From Thermoplasmata archaeon (GTDB lineage Archaea; Thermoplasmatota; Thermoplasmata; Thermoplasmatales; Thermoplasmataceae): a stretch of DNA of 64,000 bases. The DNA lies in contig JAJZZX010000002.1 in assembly GCA_021797355.1 (NCBI GenBank), forward strand, positions 213,560 to 277,559. Direction: 5' to 3'. How positions within the stretch are numbered: position 1 is the first letter of the stretch; each line of letters opens with the position of its first letter. The notes beneath the pieces are model-generated. The model was not told the origin of the DNA, ran no database searches, and saw only the letters and a list, made by a program, of their open reading frames with translations. Positions 26,866 through 40,426 of the stretch are shown here, piece by piece. Both the position numbers and the translations under genes were made by a program.

Positions 26866-26892
26866 TATATTTTATGTCAATCTATATATACC
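26866..26892. promoter_or_regulatory. Back-to-back promoters for the aldolase and ABC transporter
   Basis: Between the divergent starts at 26849 and 26912, two TATA-like boxes lie close together: aaaatataac read on the minus strand (about 26866-26876) for the aldolase, and ctatatata on the plus strand (26882-26890) for the ABC ATPase. Each is about 25 bases from its own start codon, so both messages are probably leaderless and the two transcription complexes would compete for space. Confidence 0.55.
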
Positions 26893-26911
26893 TTTACCGT
26901 ATCCTTTGCGA

Positions 26912-27829
26912 ATGATCCAGATTCAGGGCTTGACAAAAATCTACAGAAAAAGTCAGCCCCCGGCAGTTAAAAACGTGACTCTGGAAATAAATCAGGGTGA
27001 GATCATGGGGTTTGCCGGGCTGAACGGTGCTGGAAAGTCGACAACAATACGTATTGTTAGCGGCATTATATTCCCAACTTCAGGAAAGGTCCTGGTGAAT
27101 GGCCACGATATAGTAAGGGAAAAAGTTGAAGCATCCAAGCACATAGGCTGGGTACCTGAGTTGCCCAATTTTGAGCCCAACGGCAAAGCCATTCCACTTT
27201 TGAAATACTATGCCGGCTTTTACGGCATCGGCCCAAGAGAAGCAGAAGAGAAGGCGGAAATGCTGCTAAAGAAATTCAACGTTTGGGAGGCGCGAAAAAG
27301 ACCTCTTAAAGATTATTCACAGGGAATGAAGAAGCGCTTTTCAATAGCAGCAGCAATGATAGGAGACCCTGATAATTTTCTTTTTGATGAGACTCTTAAT
27401 GGCCTTGACCCAGAGGGTGTGAAGAACATGCGGGATTTTATGCTCTCTCTGAAGAAGGATGGGAAGGCAGTGTTTCTCTCATCACACATACTGTCTGAAT
27501 TGGAGAACGTGGCTGATAGAATTGCCATTATAAGAAGGGGCGAACTGATTAAGGTCATAGATCGTTCTGAGCTTGGGAGTCTAGGAAAATCATCAGTTAA
27601 GATCACGCTCCATAACTCTGATTCCAAGGTAAGTGGGATACTGGAAGAGTTTGGGTCTGTGGAAATAAATGGGAATGTGGTATATATCCGGGATTTAAAC
27701 ATACCCCAGGCAGAGAACTACAGGATTACAGAAGCTCTCTTCGGGGCGGGATACAGGGTAATCTCCATAACAACTGAGAGCGAAGGCCTTGAGGAGTATT
27801 TCCTGCAGCTGGTTGGTGAGGGGAAATGA
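26912..27829 (+). CDS. ABC transporter ATP-binding protein
   Basis: The 305-residue ATPase has Walker A (GLNGAGKST), Q-loop region (GWVPELPNF), signature (YSQGMKKR, a variant of LSGGQ), Walker B (NFLFDETLNGLD; the catalytic Glu is present, the usual DEPT is DETL) and the H-loop (LSSHILSE). The C-terminal 80 residues form the extra domain common in ABC-2 exporters. The permease gene overlaps it by four bases. The ATG at 26912 is preferred to the TTG at 26906 on TATA spacing. Confidence 0.9.
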   Translation: MIQIQGLTKIYRKSQPPAVKNVTLEINQGEIMGFAGLNGAGKSTTIRIVSGIIFPTSGKVLVNGHDIVREKVEASKHIGWVPELPNFEPNGKAIPLLKYYAGFYGIGPREAEEKAEMLLKKFNVWEARKRPLKDYSQGMKKRFSIAAAMIGDPDNFLFDETLNGLDPEGVKNMRDFMLSLKKDGKAVFLSSHILSELENVADRIAIIRRGELIKVIDRSELGSLGKSSVKITLHNSDSKVSGILEEFGSVEINGNVVYIRDLNIPQAENYRITEALFGAGYRVISITTESEGLEEYFLQLVGEGK

Positions 27830-29346
27830 GAGACTTTCTTTACGATCTCAGGCGCACCCTTTCTGGAAAATTCACAATCACAATGATTGCACTAATTGTC
27901 CTGTTCACTGTTGCCATAGCGTTCGCGGCAGCGAGTACTAGCTCATCCTCTGGAGCATCTCCAAGCAGCACTGCTTACCTGCTCCCGGCCGTATTCGATA
28001 ACAATGGCACTTACAAGGTTGTTGATTATGCCATTGATGGCTACGGCCACCCGGTCCCGAATCTGAAAATAGTGTCATACATGACATATGCATACAGCGG
28101 AACTGGAAGTTCTTCCGGGGAAGTCCAGAGATACGTGAACGGCACAACGGATGCCAATGGTTATTTTAACTATTCATTTACAAGTTCAGCTTCCTTCCAG
28201 GATTATTCCTACAATAACGAATACATAGATGGGATCAATGCTAGTTCATCCCTTATATCAATCGTAAATGTATCGTCTGCTCAAAATTCATACTTTACTC
28301 TTCGATCAGAAGGATTTTCAGAAGGAAGCAACTATGCCATCTGGCTTTATCCTGTAGATAACCAGTCCAACAGGGCTGAGCAGAACATAGTCTTGCACTA
28401 CGTCCCCTATTCCAATTCAACGCTCCCTACCATGGGCGTATACTATAATGTGACGAACCCGGGAGGTTTTTCCTTTCCTATTTCAAGCACTACAAATATG
28501 ACTTACTTCAAAACTATTTCCGGAATGAATAATGCGTTAATTACACTGCCTCTAAACAGGTCAGATAACAATAGGTTTGTAGTAGTCGAGCTCTTTAATT
28601 CAACAGGGGTTTATGTAGTGGGAACAGTAGGACATTTTTACTCAACAGTATCTGCTTCATCATTCATTGAAGGTTTCCTGCAGATTCCTTACGAATTTCT
28701 AATTCCAATACTTGGGATCTTTTCTGCCTATTTTTACTATGGAAAGGATAAGGCTTCTGGAGTTCTGGAATCCATAATAACAAGGCCTGTTACGAAGGGC
28801 AGGGTCATGGCATCCAGGTTCACGGGCGGAGCTGTGAGCTTCCTTGCTGGCATCCTAATAGCTCTTGCGCTTGCAGATCTCATCGTCCTGAAGTACACAG
28901 GCTCTGCACTCTCCACTTCATCATTTTTCAGCATACTGGTTGGTTACACGGTGGAGGCAATCGGGTTTTCAGGGATCATTTACCTTGTATCTCAATTTGT
29001 TAAATCTCAGGGAGGTATACTGGGAATCGGGATTGCCCTGTTTTTCTTGATGTCCCTATTCTGGGCAGACCTTATGGATGTGATCCTATTTGAATTACAC
29101 GCAAACCTTGCTGCAAGGAGCGGGCTAGTCGAAAGCATAATCCTCGATTCAATATCGCCCAGTTATTATCCTACACTCGTGCTCACATACCACACAGGCT
29201 ACCTTTTCTCTTTGCTTGGATTGGTGGGCTCTAACGTAACGGCAGCAAGTGTTGGAATCACGCTGGTGTCAGTTGCAATTATAGGCATAGTCTGGGTAGT
29301 GGTACCCTCCCTGGCTTCATTTTTCCTGGCAAGAAGCAGGGACTAG
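27826..29346 (+). CDS. ABC-2 type permease with large extracytoplasmic domain
   Basis: The 506-residue protein has one transmembrane helix at residues 12-35, then an extracytoplasmic domain of about 240 residues rich in Ser, Thr, Asn and Tyr, then five to six helices of the ABC-2 type (FYYGKDKASGVLESIITRPVTKGRVMASR is the coupling region). The ectodomain has about ten N-x-S/T sequons and a beta-sandwich-like start (DGYGHPVPNLKIVSYMTYA), so it is probably glycosylated. It is the partner of the upstream ATPase; export of an unknown substrate is likely. Confidence 0.83.
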   Translation: MRDFLYDLRRTLSGKFTITMIALIVLFTVAIAFAAASTSSSSGASPSSTAYLLPAVFDNNGTYKVVDYAIDGYGHPVPNLKIVSYMTYAYSGTGSSSGEVQRYVNGTTDANGYFNYSFTSSASFQDYSYNNEYIDGINASSSLISIVNVSSAQNSYFTLRSEGFSEGSNYAIWLYPVDNQSNRAEQNIVLHYVPYSNSTLPTMGVYYNVTNPGGFSFPISSTTNMTYFKTISGMNNALITLPLNRSDNNRFVVVELFNSTGVYVVGTVGHFYSTVSASSFIEGFLQIPYEFLIPILGIFSAYFYYGKDKASGVLESIITRPVTKGRVMASRFTGGAVSFLAGILIALALADLIVLKYTGSALSTSSFFSILVGYTVEAIGFSGIIYLVSQFVKSQGGILGIGIALFFLMSLFWADLMDVILFELHANLAARSGLVESIILDSISPSYYPTLVLTYHTGYLFSLLGLVGSNVTAASVGITLVSVAIIGIVWVVVPSLASFFLARSRD

Positions 29347-29372
29347 TTTTTATATTATAATTTTAAATTGTT
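29345..29372 (+). terminator. T-rich terminator after the ABC exporter genes
   Basis: Immediately after the permease stop the sequence reads agtttttatattataattttaaattg, with two T runs and no G+C-rich hairpin. It is a plausible archaeal termination region, 185 bases before tRNA-Lys. Confidence 0.35.
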
Positions 29373-29511
29373 CTTTCCTACTCTTAATCACGATACTGCG
29401 TTGCCACAATTTTACATTGCCTGCTCTGTTGAAGGATTGCTTTAAATTGCGCAGAAAATTGCTGTAAAATAATTTCTTGCCAGCAGATTCATTGCGGTCG
29501 AAAATCTGCTA

Positions 29512-29521
29512 ATATTTATAA
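29512..29521 (+). promoter_or_regulatory. Promoter for tRNA-Lys and probably the RNA polymerase operon
   Basis: tatttataag is a good archaeal TATA box. It predicts a start near 29540, giving a tRNA precursor with a leader of about 15-20 bases. No second TATA box is visible in the 16 bases between the tRNA and rpoH. Confidence 0.6.
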
Positions 29522-29556
29522 GCCGTGGTCATATTCCAGTAGGCATCGATGCCAAT

Positions 29557-29630
29557 GGGCCCGTAGCTCAGCTAGGTAGAGCATCTGGCTTTTAACCAGG
29601 TGGTCGGGGGTTCGAATCCCCCCGGGCCCG
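29557..29630 (+). tRNA. tRNA-Lys (anticodon TTT)
   Basis: The 74-base cloverleaf has acceptor strands GGGCCCG/CGGGCCC with discriminator G, a D arm (GCTCAGCTAGGTAGAGC), an anticodon loop CTTTTAA with anticodon TTT, and a T arm (GGGGGTTCGAATCCCCC). There is no intron and no encoded CCA. It ends 16 bases before rpoH. Confidence 0.96.
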
Positions 29631-29646
29631 CTGCTGGGGTGGAAAA

Positions 29647-29910
29647 ATGGCAAAATTCAATGTGCTGCAGCACGAACTGGTACCGGAACACCATGTTGTT
29701 CCAAAGAGCGAAGAGGATAAGGTTTTAAAGGAGTTAGACATAGCTAAGGACCTATTACCAAAAATAAGCAGGAGTGATCCCGCAATTAAGGCACTGGAAG
29801 AAATTCATGGGCCACTTGAAAACGGCACTATCATTAAGATTGTGCGAAAGAGTCCTACGATGGGATACTCTGTTTATTATAGGGTCATTACCAGTGAGGT
29901 TTTTAAATGA
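29647..29910 (+). CDS. rpoH: RNA polymerase subunit H (Rpo5)
   Basis: The 87-residue protein corresponds to the C-terminal domain of eukaryotic RPB5. Conserved features are [12 protein letters not shown] at the start and the later PKISRSDPA and YYRVI strand (ending [10 protein letters not shown]). It is the first gene of the archaeal H-B-A'-A'' cluster. The ribosome binding site is ggggtgg at 29636-29642. It overlaps rpoB by four bases (ATGA). Confidence 0.94.
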   Translation: MAKFNVLQHELVPEHHVVPKSEEDKVLKELDIAKDLLPKISRSDPAIKALEEIHGPLENGTIIKIVRKSPTMGYSVYYRVITSEVFK

Positions 29911-32900
29911 AGGAGCTTGTTGAATACTTTTTCAAGAATGAGAGCGTTGTTAGCCATCTCATAGAATCCTACAACAATTTTGTAGCCACCATAGGAAATC
30001 CCGATAGCATAATGCAACAGATCGTGGATGAAACTAAGGTATCAGATGATGACGAACCTGGCGTAATGGTTCTTGATCAAAGCAAAACAGGCGGAAGAGA
30101 GATTAAAGTATATTTTGGAAGGCTGAGGGAAAAGGGCAGATACGTTGGCGAGCCCACGATCTGGGTAGACAAGCCAGAAATTAAGGAGGCATCCGGAGCA
30201 TCTAACCAGATAACTCCCACTGAGGCTAGGCTCAGGGACTTAAATTACATGGCACCGATAACCCTTCGCGTTAGGGTAGTTGAAGACGGCGTCGAGAGAG
30301 AACCAGAGAACATAAAGATAGGCGACATGCCAGTTATGGTAAGATCGCGGGTCTGTACACTTACCGGAAGCAACCTGGACCAGTACATAGAAAAGAACAA
30401 CGGCCCAGTTGATGCGACAAGAAGGGAAAAGCTCCAGTACGTTGGGGAAGACCCTGATGATTCAGGAGGTTATTTCATAATCGGTGGTTCAGAAAGGGTA
30501 ATAGTCTCACTGGAGGATTTGGCACCCAACAAAATACTTGTAGAGTACGAAGAAAAATATGAGACCAAGGTAGAGGTTGCGAAAGTGTTCTCCCAGAAGT
30601 CCGGGTTCAGGGCCCTGACATCAATGGAGCGCGGAAACGATGGAATAATCAGTGTTACAATCCCAAGTGTTGCTGGATCAATACCCCTGGTAATACTGAT
30701 GAAGGCACTAGGAATGGAAAAGGATGTTGACGTGCACAATTCCATAGCTTCGGCCCAAGCCATGGAGCCCATAATATATGCAAATCTGGAGGAAGCGAGG
30801 AACCCCAAGATATTCCCGCCAAACGGGGTTAACAACAACGAGGATGCAATCGCATACCTTGAAAAGAGATTCGCTGCAGGTCAGGCAAAGGAATTCAGGG
30901 AAAAGAAGGTATCACAGATGCTGGACAGGTCACTTCTTCCTCATCTTGGCGACTCACCTGATGACAGGCTGAAGAAGGCAATTTATCTGGGGAGAATGGC
31001 AAGGTCTCTTCTGGAGCTTCATCTTGGCATAAGGAAAGAGGATGACAAAGATCATCTGGCCAACAAGAGAGTAAAGCTGGCTGGAGATCTGCTGGACGAA
31101 CTCTTCAGGAACGCCTTCCAGGCTGTAATGAAAGATCTGAAGTACCAGCTTGAGAGAACCTACAACAGAAAGAAGGGAATCCGCCTCAAACCGGCAGTCA
31201 GGCAGGACCTTATGACACAGAAAATACTTCATGCCATGGCAACCGGAAACTGGATAGGTGGAAGGACAGGAGTATCACAGCTTCTGGATAGGGTTTCAAA
31301 TGTCAGCACAATAAGCCACCTTAGGCGAATCATATCACCTCTCACAAGATCCCAGCCTCATTTCGAAGCAAGGGACCTTCATCCTACCCAGTGGGGCAGG
31401 ATCTGTCCCAATGAGACACCGGAGGGCCAGAACTGTGGCCTTGTCAAAAATGCAGCTCTCATTATTAACGTGACAGAAGGTATTGATCCGGAAATTGTTC
31501 TGGAGACACTAAGGGGGATGGAGGTGCAGGAAGTTGAGGGTGAGAATCCTGATACCGGCAGGGTGTACCTTAACGGTGATCTCATAGGATACCATCCCGA
31601 CCCTGTGTCACTAACACAGAGGATTCGGGACGAAAGAAGAAGGGGCAAGATATCTAACGAGGTAAACGTTAGGTACGACGGATCAACTAGGGAGGTCATC
31701 ATCAACTGCGATCGTGGCCGAATTAGAAGGCCTCTTCTGATACTTAAGAATGGAAACACAGTGGTTAACACTGAGATGCTTGCAAAGCTTAACAATGGAG
31801 AATATTCCGTTGAAGATCTGGTAAAGCATGGCGCCCTGGAATTTGTGGACGCAGAGGAAGAGGAAAATCTGTATATCGCAGTTTACGCCTACAATTTCCC
31901 TGAAAGATGCCCCAACTGTAATGCATACCTTTACAGGAGCAAAATCTCATGGGTTAATCCAGGTGACGGATCAGCTCCAGATGCGCATATTATACTGAGG
32001 TGCGATCAGTGCGGAAATACATTTGAATCCCAGAAGATCCTGACGGAGGAACACACACACCTTGAAATTGATCCATCCCTCATACTCGGGGTTGTTGCAT
32101 CTGTTACACCATATCCTGAGCATAACTCATCACCAAGGATCACAATGGCAGCTGCAATGACAAAGCAGTCCATTGGGCTTTCCTCCACAAACTTTAGGAT
32201 CAGAACTGATACAAGGGGACACATGTTGCATTACCCGCAGATACCTCTAGTCAAGACAAAGATCATGGATTTCATAAAGTATGACAAGAGGCCAGCGGGA
32301 CAGAACTTCGTCGTTGCCATACTTTCCTACCAGGGATACAACATTCAGGATGCACTTGTATTCAATAAGGCGGCTGTTGAAAGAGGACTAGGAAGAAGCA
32401 CTTTCTTCAGGACATACAGCGCTGAGGAGAGAAGATATCCTGGCGGACAGGAAGACAGGTTTGAAATTCCAACCCACGATGTGCTTGGTGCAAGGGCAGA
32501 GGAATTTTACAGGAATCTGGATGAAAATGGCATAATATATCCAGAATCCTATGTGGAAGGCTCAGAGGTTCTAGTTGGAAAAACATCTCCGCCGAGGTTT
32601 CTCGAGGAGGGAGGGGATAAGCTTGGCCCACAAAGACGGCGAGAATCCTCAATAACCATGAGGCCAAACGAGAAAGGTTTTGTTGACAATGTTATCCTTA
32701 CTGTTTCTGAGAGTAACAGCAGGGTCGTCAAGATCAGGGTTAGGAGCGAGAGGATTCCAGAGCTTGGCGACAAGTTTGCATCCAGGCATGGGCAGAAGGG
32801 AGTAATAGGTGCCGTGGTCCCTCAGGAGGATATGCCATTCACTGAGGACGGTATTATTCCAGACCTTATAATCAACCCACACGCGATCCCTTCAAGAATG

Positions 32901-33505
32901 ACTGTGGGCCACATACTTGAGATGATCGGAGGAAAGATAGCCTCCATGAAAGGTGACATCATTGATGGAACCATATTCAGCGGGGAGCCAGAAAGAAGCC
33001 TTAGGGACGGGCTTGTGAAGTATGGTTTCAGGCAGTCGTCCAATGAGGTAATGTATGATGGAATAACAGGCAGAAAATTCGAGGCTGACATTTTCACAGG
33101 AGTCATATATTACCAGAAGTTGCACCACATGGTAGCAGGCAAATTCCATGCAAGATCGAGAGGGCCTGTGCAGATACTTACCAGGCAGCCTACAGAAGGA
33201 AGGTCAAGGCAGGGAGGCCTAAGATTCGGAGAAATGGAGAGAGACACGCTAATTGCACACGGGGCCGCAATGGTAATCAAGGACAGGCTTCTTGACCAGA
33301 GTGACGGGACCATTCTGTATGTCTGCGGCAACCCCAAGTGCGGTCACATTGCAATCCTGGACCGCAGGAAAGGTACACTTAGATGCCCTGTGTGCGGAAA
33401 TACCGGAAACATCCATCCTGTTGAGACCAGCTATGCATTTAAGCTGATGAGGGATGAGTTGAGCTCCATGGGTGTTATGATGAGATTGATACTGGGTGAT
33501 TTAAA

Positions 33506-33509
<4 letters not shown>
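29907..33509 (+). CDS. rpoB: RNA polymerase subunit B (Rpo2), one piece
   Basis: The 1200-residue second-largest subunit is unsplit. Landmarks: [20 protein letters not shown] (fork region), [33 protein letters not shown], the RHGQKGVIG loop, and the C-terminal zinc site CGNPKCGHI...CPVCGN. A further CxxC...CxxC pair at residues 668-671 and 699-702 sits between the [11 protein letters not shown] strand and THLEIDPS, i.e. where many homologues have only a short loop. It overlaps rpoA1 by four bases. Confidence 0.97.
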
Positions 33510-37698
<4,189 letters not shown>

Positions 37699-37770
37699 AG
37701 GAAATAATTTTTAAACTGGTATCCTTCCCTTATTCTATCAATATTTGGCTGAATCTGGAAATGTGTTAAG

Positions 37771-38199
37771 ATGAAAGAGGTCACAATAGACAACAAGATC
37801 ATGGGCTATATTGCCCTTTTTGAAAAGATAGGCAGGGTTGAGCTCAGAGAATGCATAGAGAATGAAGATATGGTTCTCTTCGTTGTGGGAGAGAGAAAAC
37901 TCGCGGATCTTTTCAAGCGCAATCCGGATGTAATAACACAGTTGAGGGAAAAAATCAACAAGCATATCCTTGTGGCGGAATCCTCAAGGGACCTTGTTAC
38001 CTATGTCAAGAACCTATTCTACAGATTTAAGGTCAAGGAGATTATCATCGACTGGAAAGAAGGACAGACCGACGTACTGGTATCCGTGGATCAGAGCGAA
38101 GTTGGGAAGGCTATCGGCAAGGAAGGAAGAAATATCAAACTCTTCAGGGATGCAGTACAGAGGGCTTTCAACGTCAGGAGCCTTAACATCAAGCAATGA
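37771..38199 (+). CDS. nusA: NusA-like transcription factor, KH domains
   Basis: The 142-residue archaeal NusA homologue consists mainly of two KH domains. The second has the GxxG loop in SEVGKAIGKEGRNIKLFRDA, and the first is the diverged FVVGERKLADLFKRN region. It follows the RNA polymerase genes as in most archaea. No L30e gene lies between A'' and NusA, and no S12-S7 cluster follows. A separate promoter is possible in the 72 bases upstream (tctatcaatattt). Confidence 0.93.
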   Translation: MKEVTIDNKIMGYIALFEKIGRVELRECIENEDMVLFVVGERKLADLFKRNPDVITQLREKINKHILVAESSRDLVTYVKNLFYRFKVKEIIIDWKEGQTDVLVSVDQSEVGKAIGKEGRNIKLFRDAVQRAFNVRSLNIKQ

Positions 38200-38505
38200 C
38201 TTTTTCTAGCCGTGGGAGAGACGCTAACGGCGGACCTTCATGCGAGCGCATTAAGCCTGGCTATTGGCGCCACCAACTGTGGTGAAGGAATCAATCAATG
38301 CAGCTGTTTGTCGCACTAGCGGTAAAGAACTTTCTGCCGGATCGATCAGTTTCCCCCCAGCTATGACGTTCTGTGCAGGTACTTTCATGTCTGATTTAAT
38401 TCACAGTATGGCCTGGGACTGTTTCCGGCGCAGGATCAGGCAAATTTTTCGATCCTTGGGGCTGTGGCATATTTATAAGAGTGTGTAGCATATAGTTAAT
38501 CCCAT
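38200..38505. other. 306-base stretch without a convincing gene; possible structured RNA
   Basis: Between nusA and the aIF1A gene the DNA is less AT-rich than usual intergenic sequence and has several short inverted repeats. The best is CGCCAC (38268-38273) with GTGGTG (38279-38284), a 6-bp stem with a 5-base loop and one G-T pair; GCCGT/ACGGC (38209-38231) is another. A 74-codon frame at 38264-38488 has an unlikely composition. I tested RNase P and SRP RNA signatures on both strands by eye and found no convincing match. The last 40 bases hold the aIF1A promoter (atatttataag, 38468-38478). Confidence 0.35.
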
Positions 38506-38844
38506 ATGGATAATGATCAAAATCAGGAGAACCTGGACGAATCAGATTTCACTACGAGAACAATCCTCCCTAACAAGAAGAAAGGCGAAATGTTTGGGAT
38601 AGTGGAAAAACTGTCAGGTGCCTCCAGGCTGAATGTCATGTGCGAGGATGGATTCACTAGAAGCGCCAGGATACCCGGCAAGATGAAAAAGCGGATGTGG
38701 ATCCGGGAAGGCGATCTTGTAATTGTAAAACCATGGCCTTTTCAGAATGAGAAGGCTGACGTTGTTTACAGATACACACAGACGCAGGCCAATTACCTCA
38801 GCAGGAGTCGCCTGCTACCTGATGTTATTAATATTTTCAAGTAA
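38506..38844 (+). CDS. eif1A: Translation initiation factor aIF1A
   Basis: The 112-residue OB-fold factor that helps scan or stabilise initiation complexes on the small subunit. Family features include LPNKKKGEMFGIVEKLSGASRL-type strands (here split by KKGEMFGIVEK), MCEDGFTRSARIPGKMKKRMWIREGD-like segment (IPGKMKKRMWIREGDL) and VIVKPWPFQ. The N-terminal 15 residues are acidic. A TATA box lies 28 bases upstream, so it is probably leaderless. The rio1 gene follows after five bases. Confidence 0.94.
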   Translation: MDNDQNQENLDESDFTTRTILPNKKKGEMFGIVEKLSGASRLNVMCEDGFTRSARIPGKMKKRMWIREGDLVIVKPWPFQNEKADVVYRYTQTQANYLSRSRLLPDVINIFK

Positions 38845-38849
38845 TAAAT

Positions 38850-39614
38850 ATGCCAGAGGAATCAGCACTTGAACAGTTACTGAAGTCAGGGGAATTTCTC
38901 CATCACCTGGACATTGACAGGAAAACCGCAGATCTGGTATTTGACAGGAGAACAATAAGGGCACTTTACGAGTTCATGAAGCATGTGTCAATCGATTACA
39001 TAGATTTTCCAATATCTGCAGGCAAGGAATCGGTCGTTTTCAAGGCAATCCGGGAAAGGAAGCCTGTTGTCATCAAAATATACAAGCTTTCCACACTGAG
39101 GTTTTCCTCCATCTGGAAATATATTGAGGGCGACTACAGGTTTTCCAGGGAGAGGATCGACAGGTCAAATATTGTTTACATCTGGGCAAAGAAGGAATTT
39201 ACCAACCTTGGGGAGTTGAGGAGGCATGGCATCCTCTGCCCAAAGCCCATGGATTTCCACAAGAATCTTCTCATGATGTCCTACATCGGGACAAGCGCTT
39301 CTCCAGCCCCAAGGCTCAAGGATGCAGATTTTGATGCCCAGGCCGTTTACGAAGAAATCAGGAGCGCAATGCTCAGGATGTACCGGGACGCCAGGCTTGT
39401 GCATGCAGATCTAAGCGAATATAACATCCTTTACCACAGAAGGAAACCATATATTCTTGACGTCGGGCAGTCTGTCTCTCGAGAGCATCCGGCGGCAGAC
39501 TACTTCCTGGACCGCGACATACGGAATATTGTGGCTTTCTTTGCAAAGAGGGGTATATCCACGGATTTTGAAAGCCTGAGCAGATTTGTGAGGCAGGTTA
39601 GCTCAACTGGATAG
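38850..39614 (+). CDS. rio1: RIO1-family serine kinase/ATPase
   Basis: The 254-residue atypical protein kinase acts in small-subunit maturation. Motifs: ISAGKESVVFKAI (P-loop), PVVIKIYKL (catalytic Lys), the flexible loop FTNLGELRRHGILCPKP, LVHADLSEYNILYH (catalytic loop with HxDxxxxN) and ILDVGQSVSREHP (metal-binding Asp). It lies between aIF1A and the Dim2-like KH gene, a conserved archaeal ribosome-biogenesis cluster. Confidence 0.93.
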   Translation: MPEESALEQLLKSGEFLHHLDIDRKTADLVFDRRTIRALYEFMKHVSIDYIDFPISAGKESVVFKAIRERKPVVIKIYKLSTLRFSSIWKYIEGDYRFSRERIDRSNIVYIWAKKEFTNLGELRRHGILCPKPMDFHKNLLMMSYIGTSASPAPRLKDADFDAQAVYEEIRSAMLRMYRDARLVHADLSEYNILYHRRKPYILDVGQSVSREHPAADYFLDRDIRNIVAFFAKRGISTDFESLSRFVRQVSSTG

Positions 39615-39653
39615 GTTTTATAGTATATTTCAATAGAGAATGAGGTCTGCAGG

Positions 39654-40220
39654 ATGAACGAAACAGGGACAGGAGGAATATGGGAGGTCAAAATACCCAA
39701 GGATCGGCTTGCAGTACTTATTGGAACAAACGGAGATACCAAGAGGGAGATTGAATCACTTGGTGAGGTGGTTCTGGAGATAGATTCCCGGGAAGGAGAT
39801 ATAACTGTGATGCAGAGAGGAGACCCGCTTAAGGCAAATCTCACACTCAGTGTGGTGCAGGCCATTGGCCGTGGCTTTAACCCCCAGAAAGCGGCTCTCC
39901 TCTACGAGGAGAATTTCCTGCTTGTTGTCATATCGCTTAGAGAATTTGCCAGGCCGGGCTCCCACAGAATTTCAGAAATAAAGGGGCGGGTCATAGGAAC
40001 TGGGGGAAAGACCAGGAGAGTCATCGAGGAACTGACCACTACAAGCATATCAGTCTATGGTGACACTGTTTCCATAATAGGGGACTATGTTTCAGTTGAA
40101 TATGCACGTGAAGCGCTGATGATGCTGATAAATGGAAGCAGGCAGAGGACCGTATACACCTATCTGGAAAAGAACGCAAAGAATCTGCGCTTCCGGAGAA
40201 TTGAGGAAACTTTCGGGTGA
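39654..40220 (+). CDS. KH-domain ribosome assembly protein (Dim2/Pno1-like)
   Basis: The 188-residue protein has two KH domains. The first has RLAVLIGTNGDTKREIES as its GxxG region, the second RVIGTGGKTRRVIEEL. It is the archaeal homologue of Dim2/Pno1, which binds the 3' end of pre-16S rRNA and partners with Rio1. It sits 39 bases downstream of rio1 with a TATA-like element (ggttttatag) in the gap. Confidence 0.92.
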   Translation: MNETGTGGIWEVKIPKDRLAVLIGTNGDTKREIESLGEVVLEIDSREGDITVMQRGDPLKANLTLSVVQAIGRGFNPQKAALLYEENFLLVVISLREFARPGSHRISEIKGRVIGTGGKTRRVIEELTTTSISVYGDTVSIIGDYVSVEYAREALMMLINGSRQRTVYTYLEKNAKNLRFRRIEETFG

Positions 40221-40350
40221 TCAATATCTGTACTGTGTGCAGATTCAAGCCAAAAGGCGTTGTAATGAGGACCCCATCTATGCTGCCAACGCTGGAAACC
40301 CACTGAACAAACGGGCAAACATTATATTGGCATATACAATAACCCAGTGA

Positions 40351-40425
40351 AGCGGGGTAGGGTAGTTAGGAGATCCCGACGGGCTCATAACCCGTAGATC
40401 AATGGTTCAAATCCATTCCCCGCTA
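40351..40425 (+). tRNA. Initiator tRNA-Met (CAT)
   Basis: The 75-base cloverleaf has acceptor strands AGCGGGG/CCCCGCT (A1-U72 pair) with discriminator A and anticodon loop CTCATAA. The three G-C pairs (GGG/CCC) flanking the anticodon loop, together with the A1-U72 pair, identify it as the initiator rather than elongator methionine tRNA. The T arm is AATGGTTCAAATCCATT. No intron, no encoded CCA. A TATA-like attatatt at about 40321-40328 lies 25 bases upstream. Confidence 0.95.
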
Positions 40426-40426
40426 T

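Noticed and set aside
38200..38460. RNase P or SRP RNA gene
   Set aside because: Short motifs such as cggtaaag and, on the other strand, acagaa occur, but not in the order or context of the conserved cores of either RNA.
38264..38488. 74-codon frame in the nusA-aIF1A gap
   Set aside because: Cysteine- and serine-rich with no start signals, and it runs through the aIF1A promoter.
40221..40350. Small gene between the KH protein and initiator tRNA
   Set aside because: The only frame is a continuation of a shadow of the KH gene; the region is explained by the tRNA promoter.
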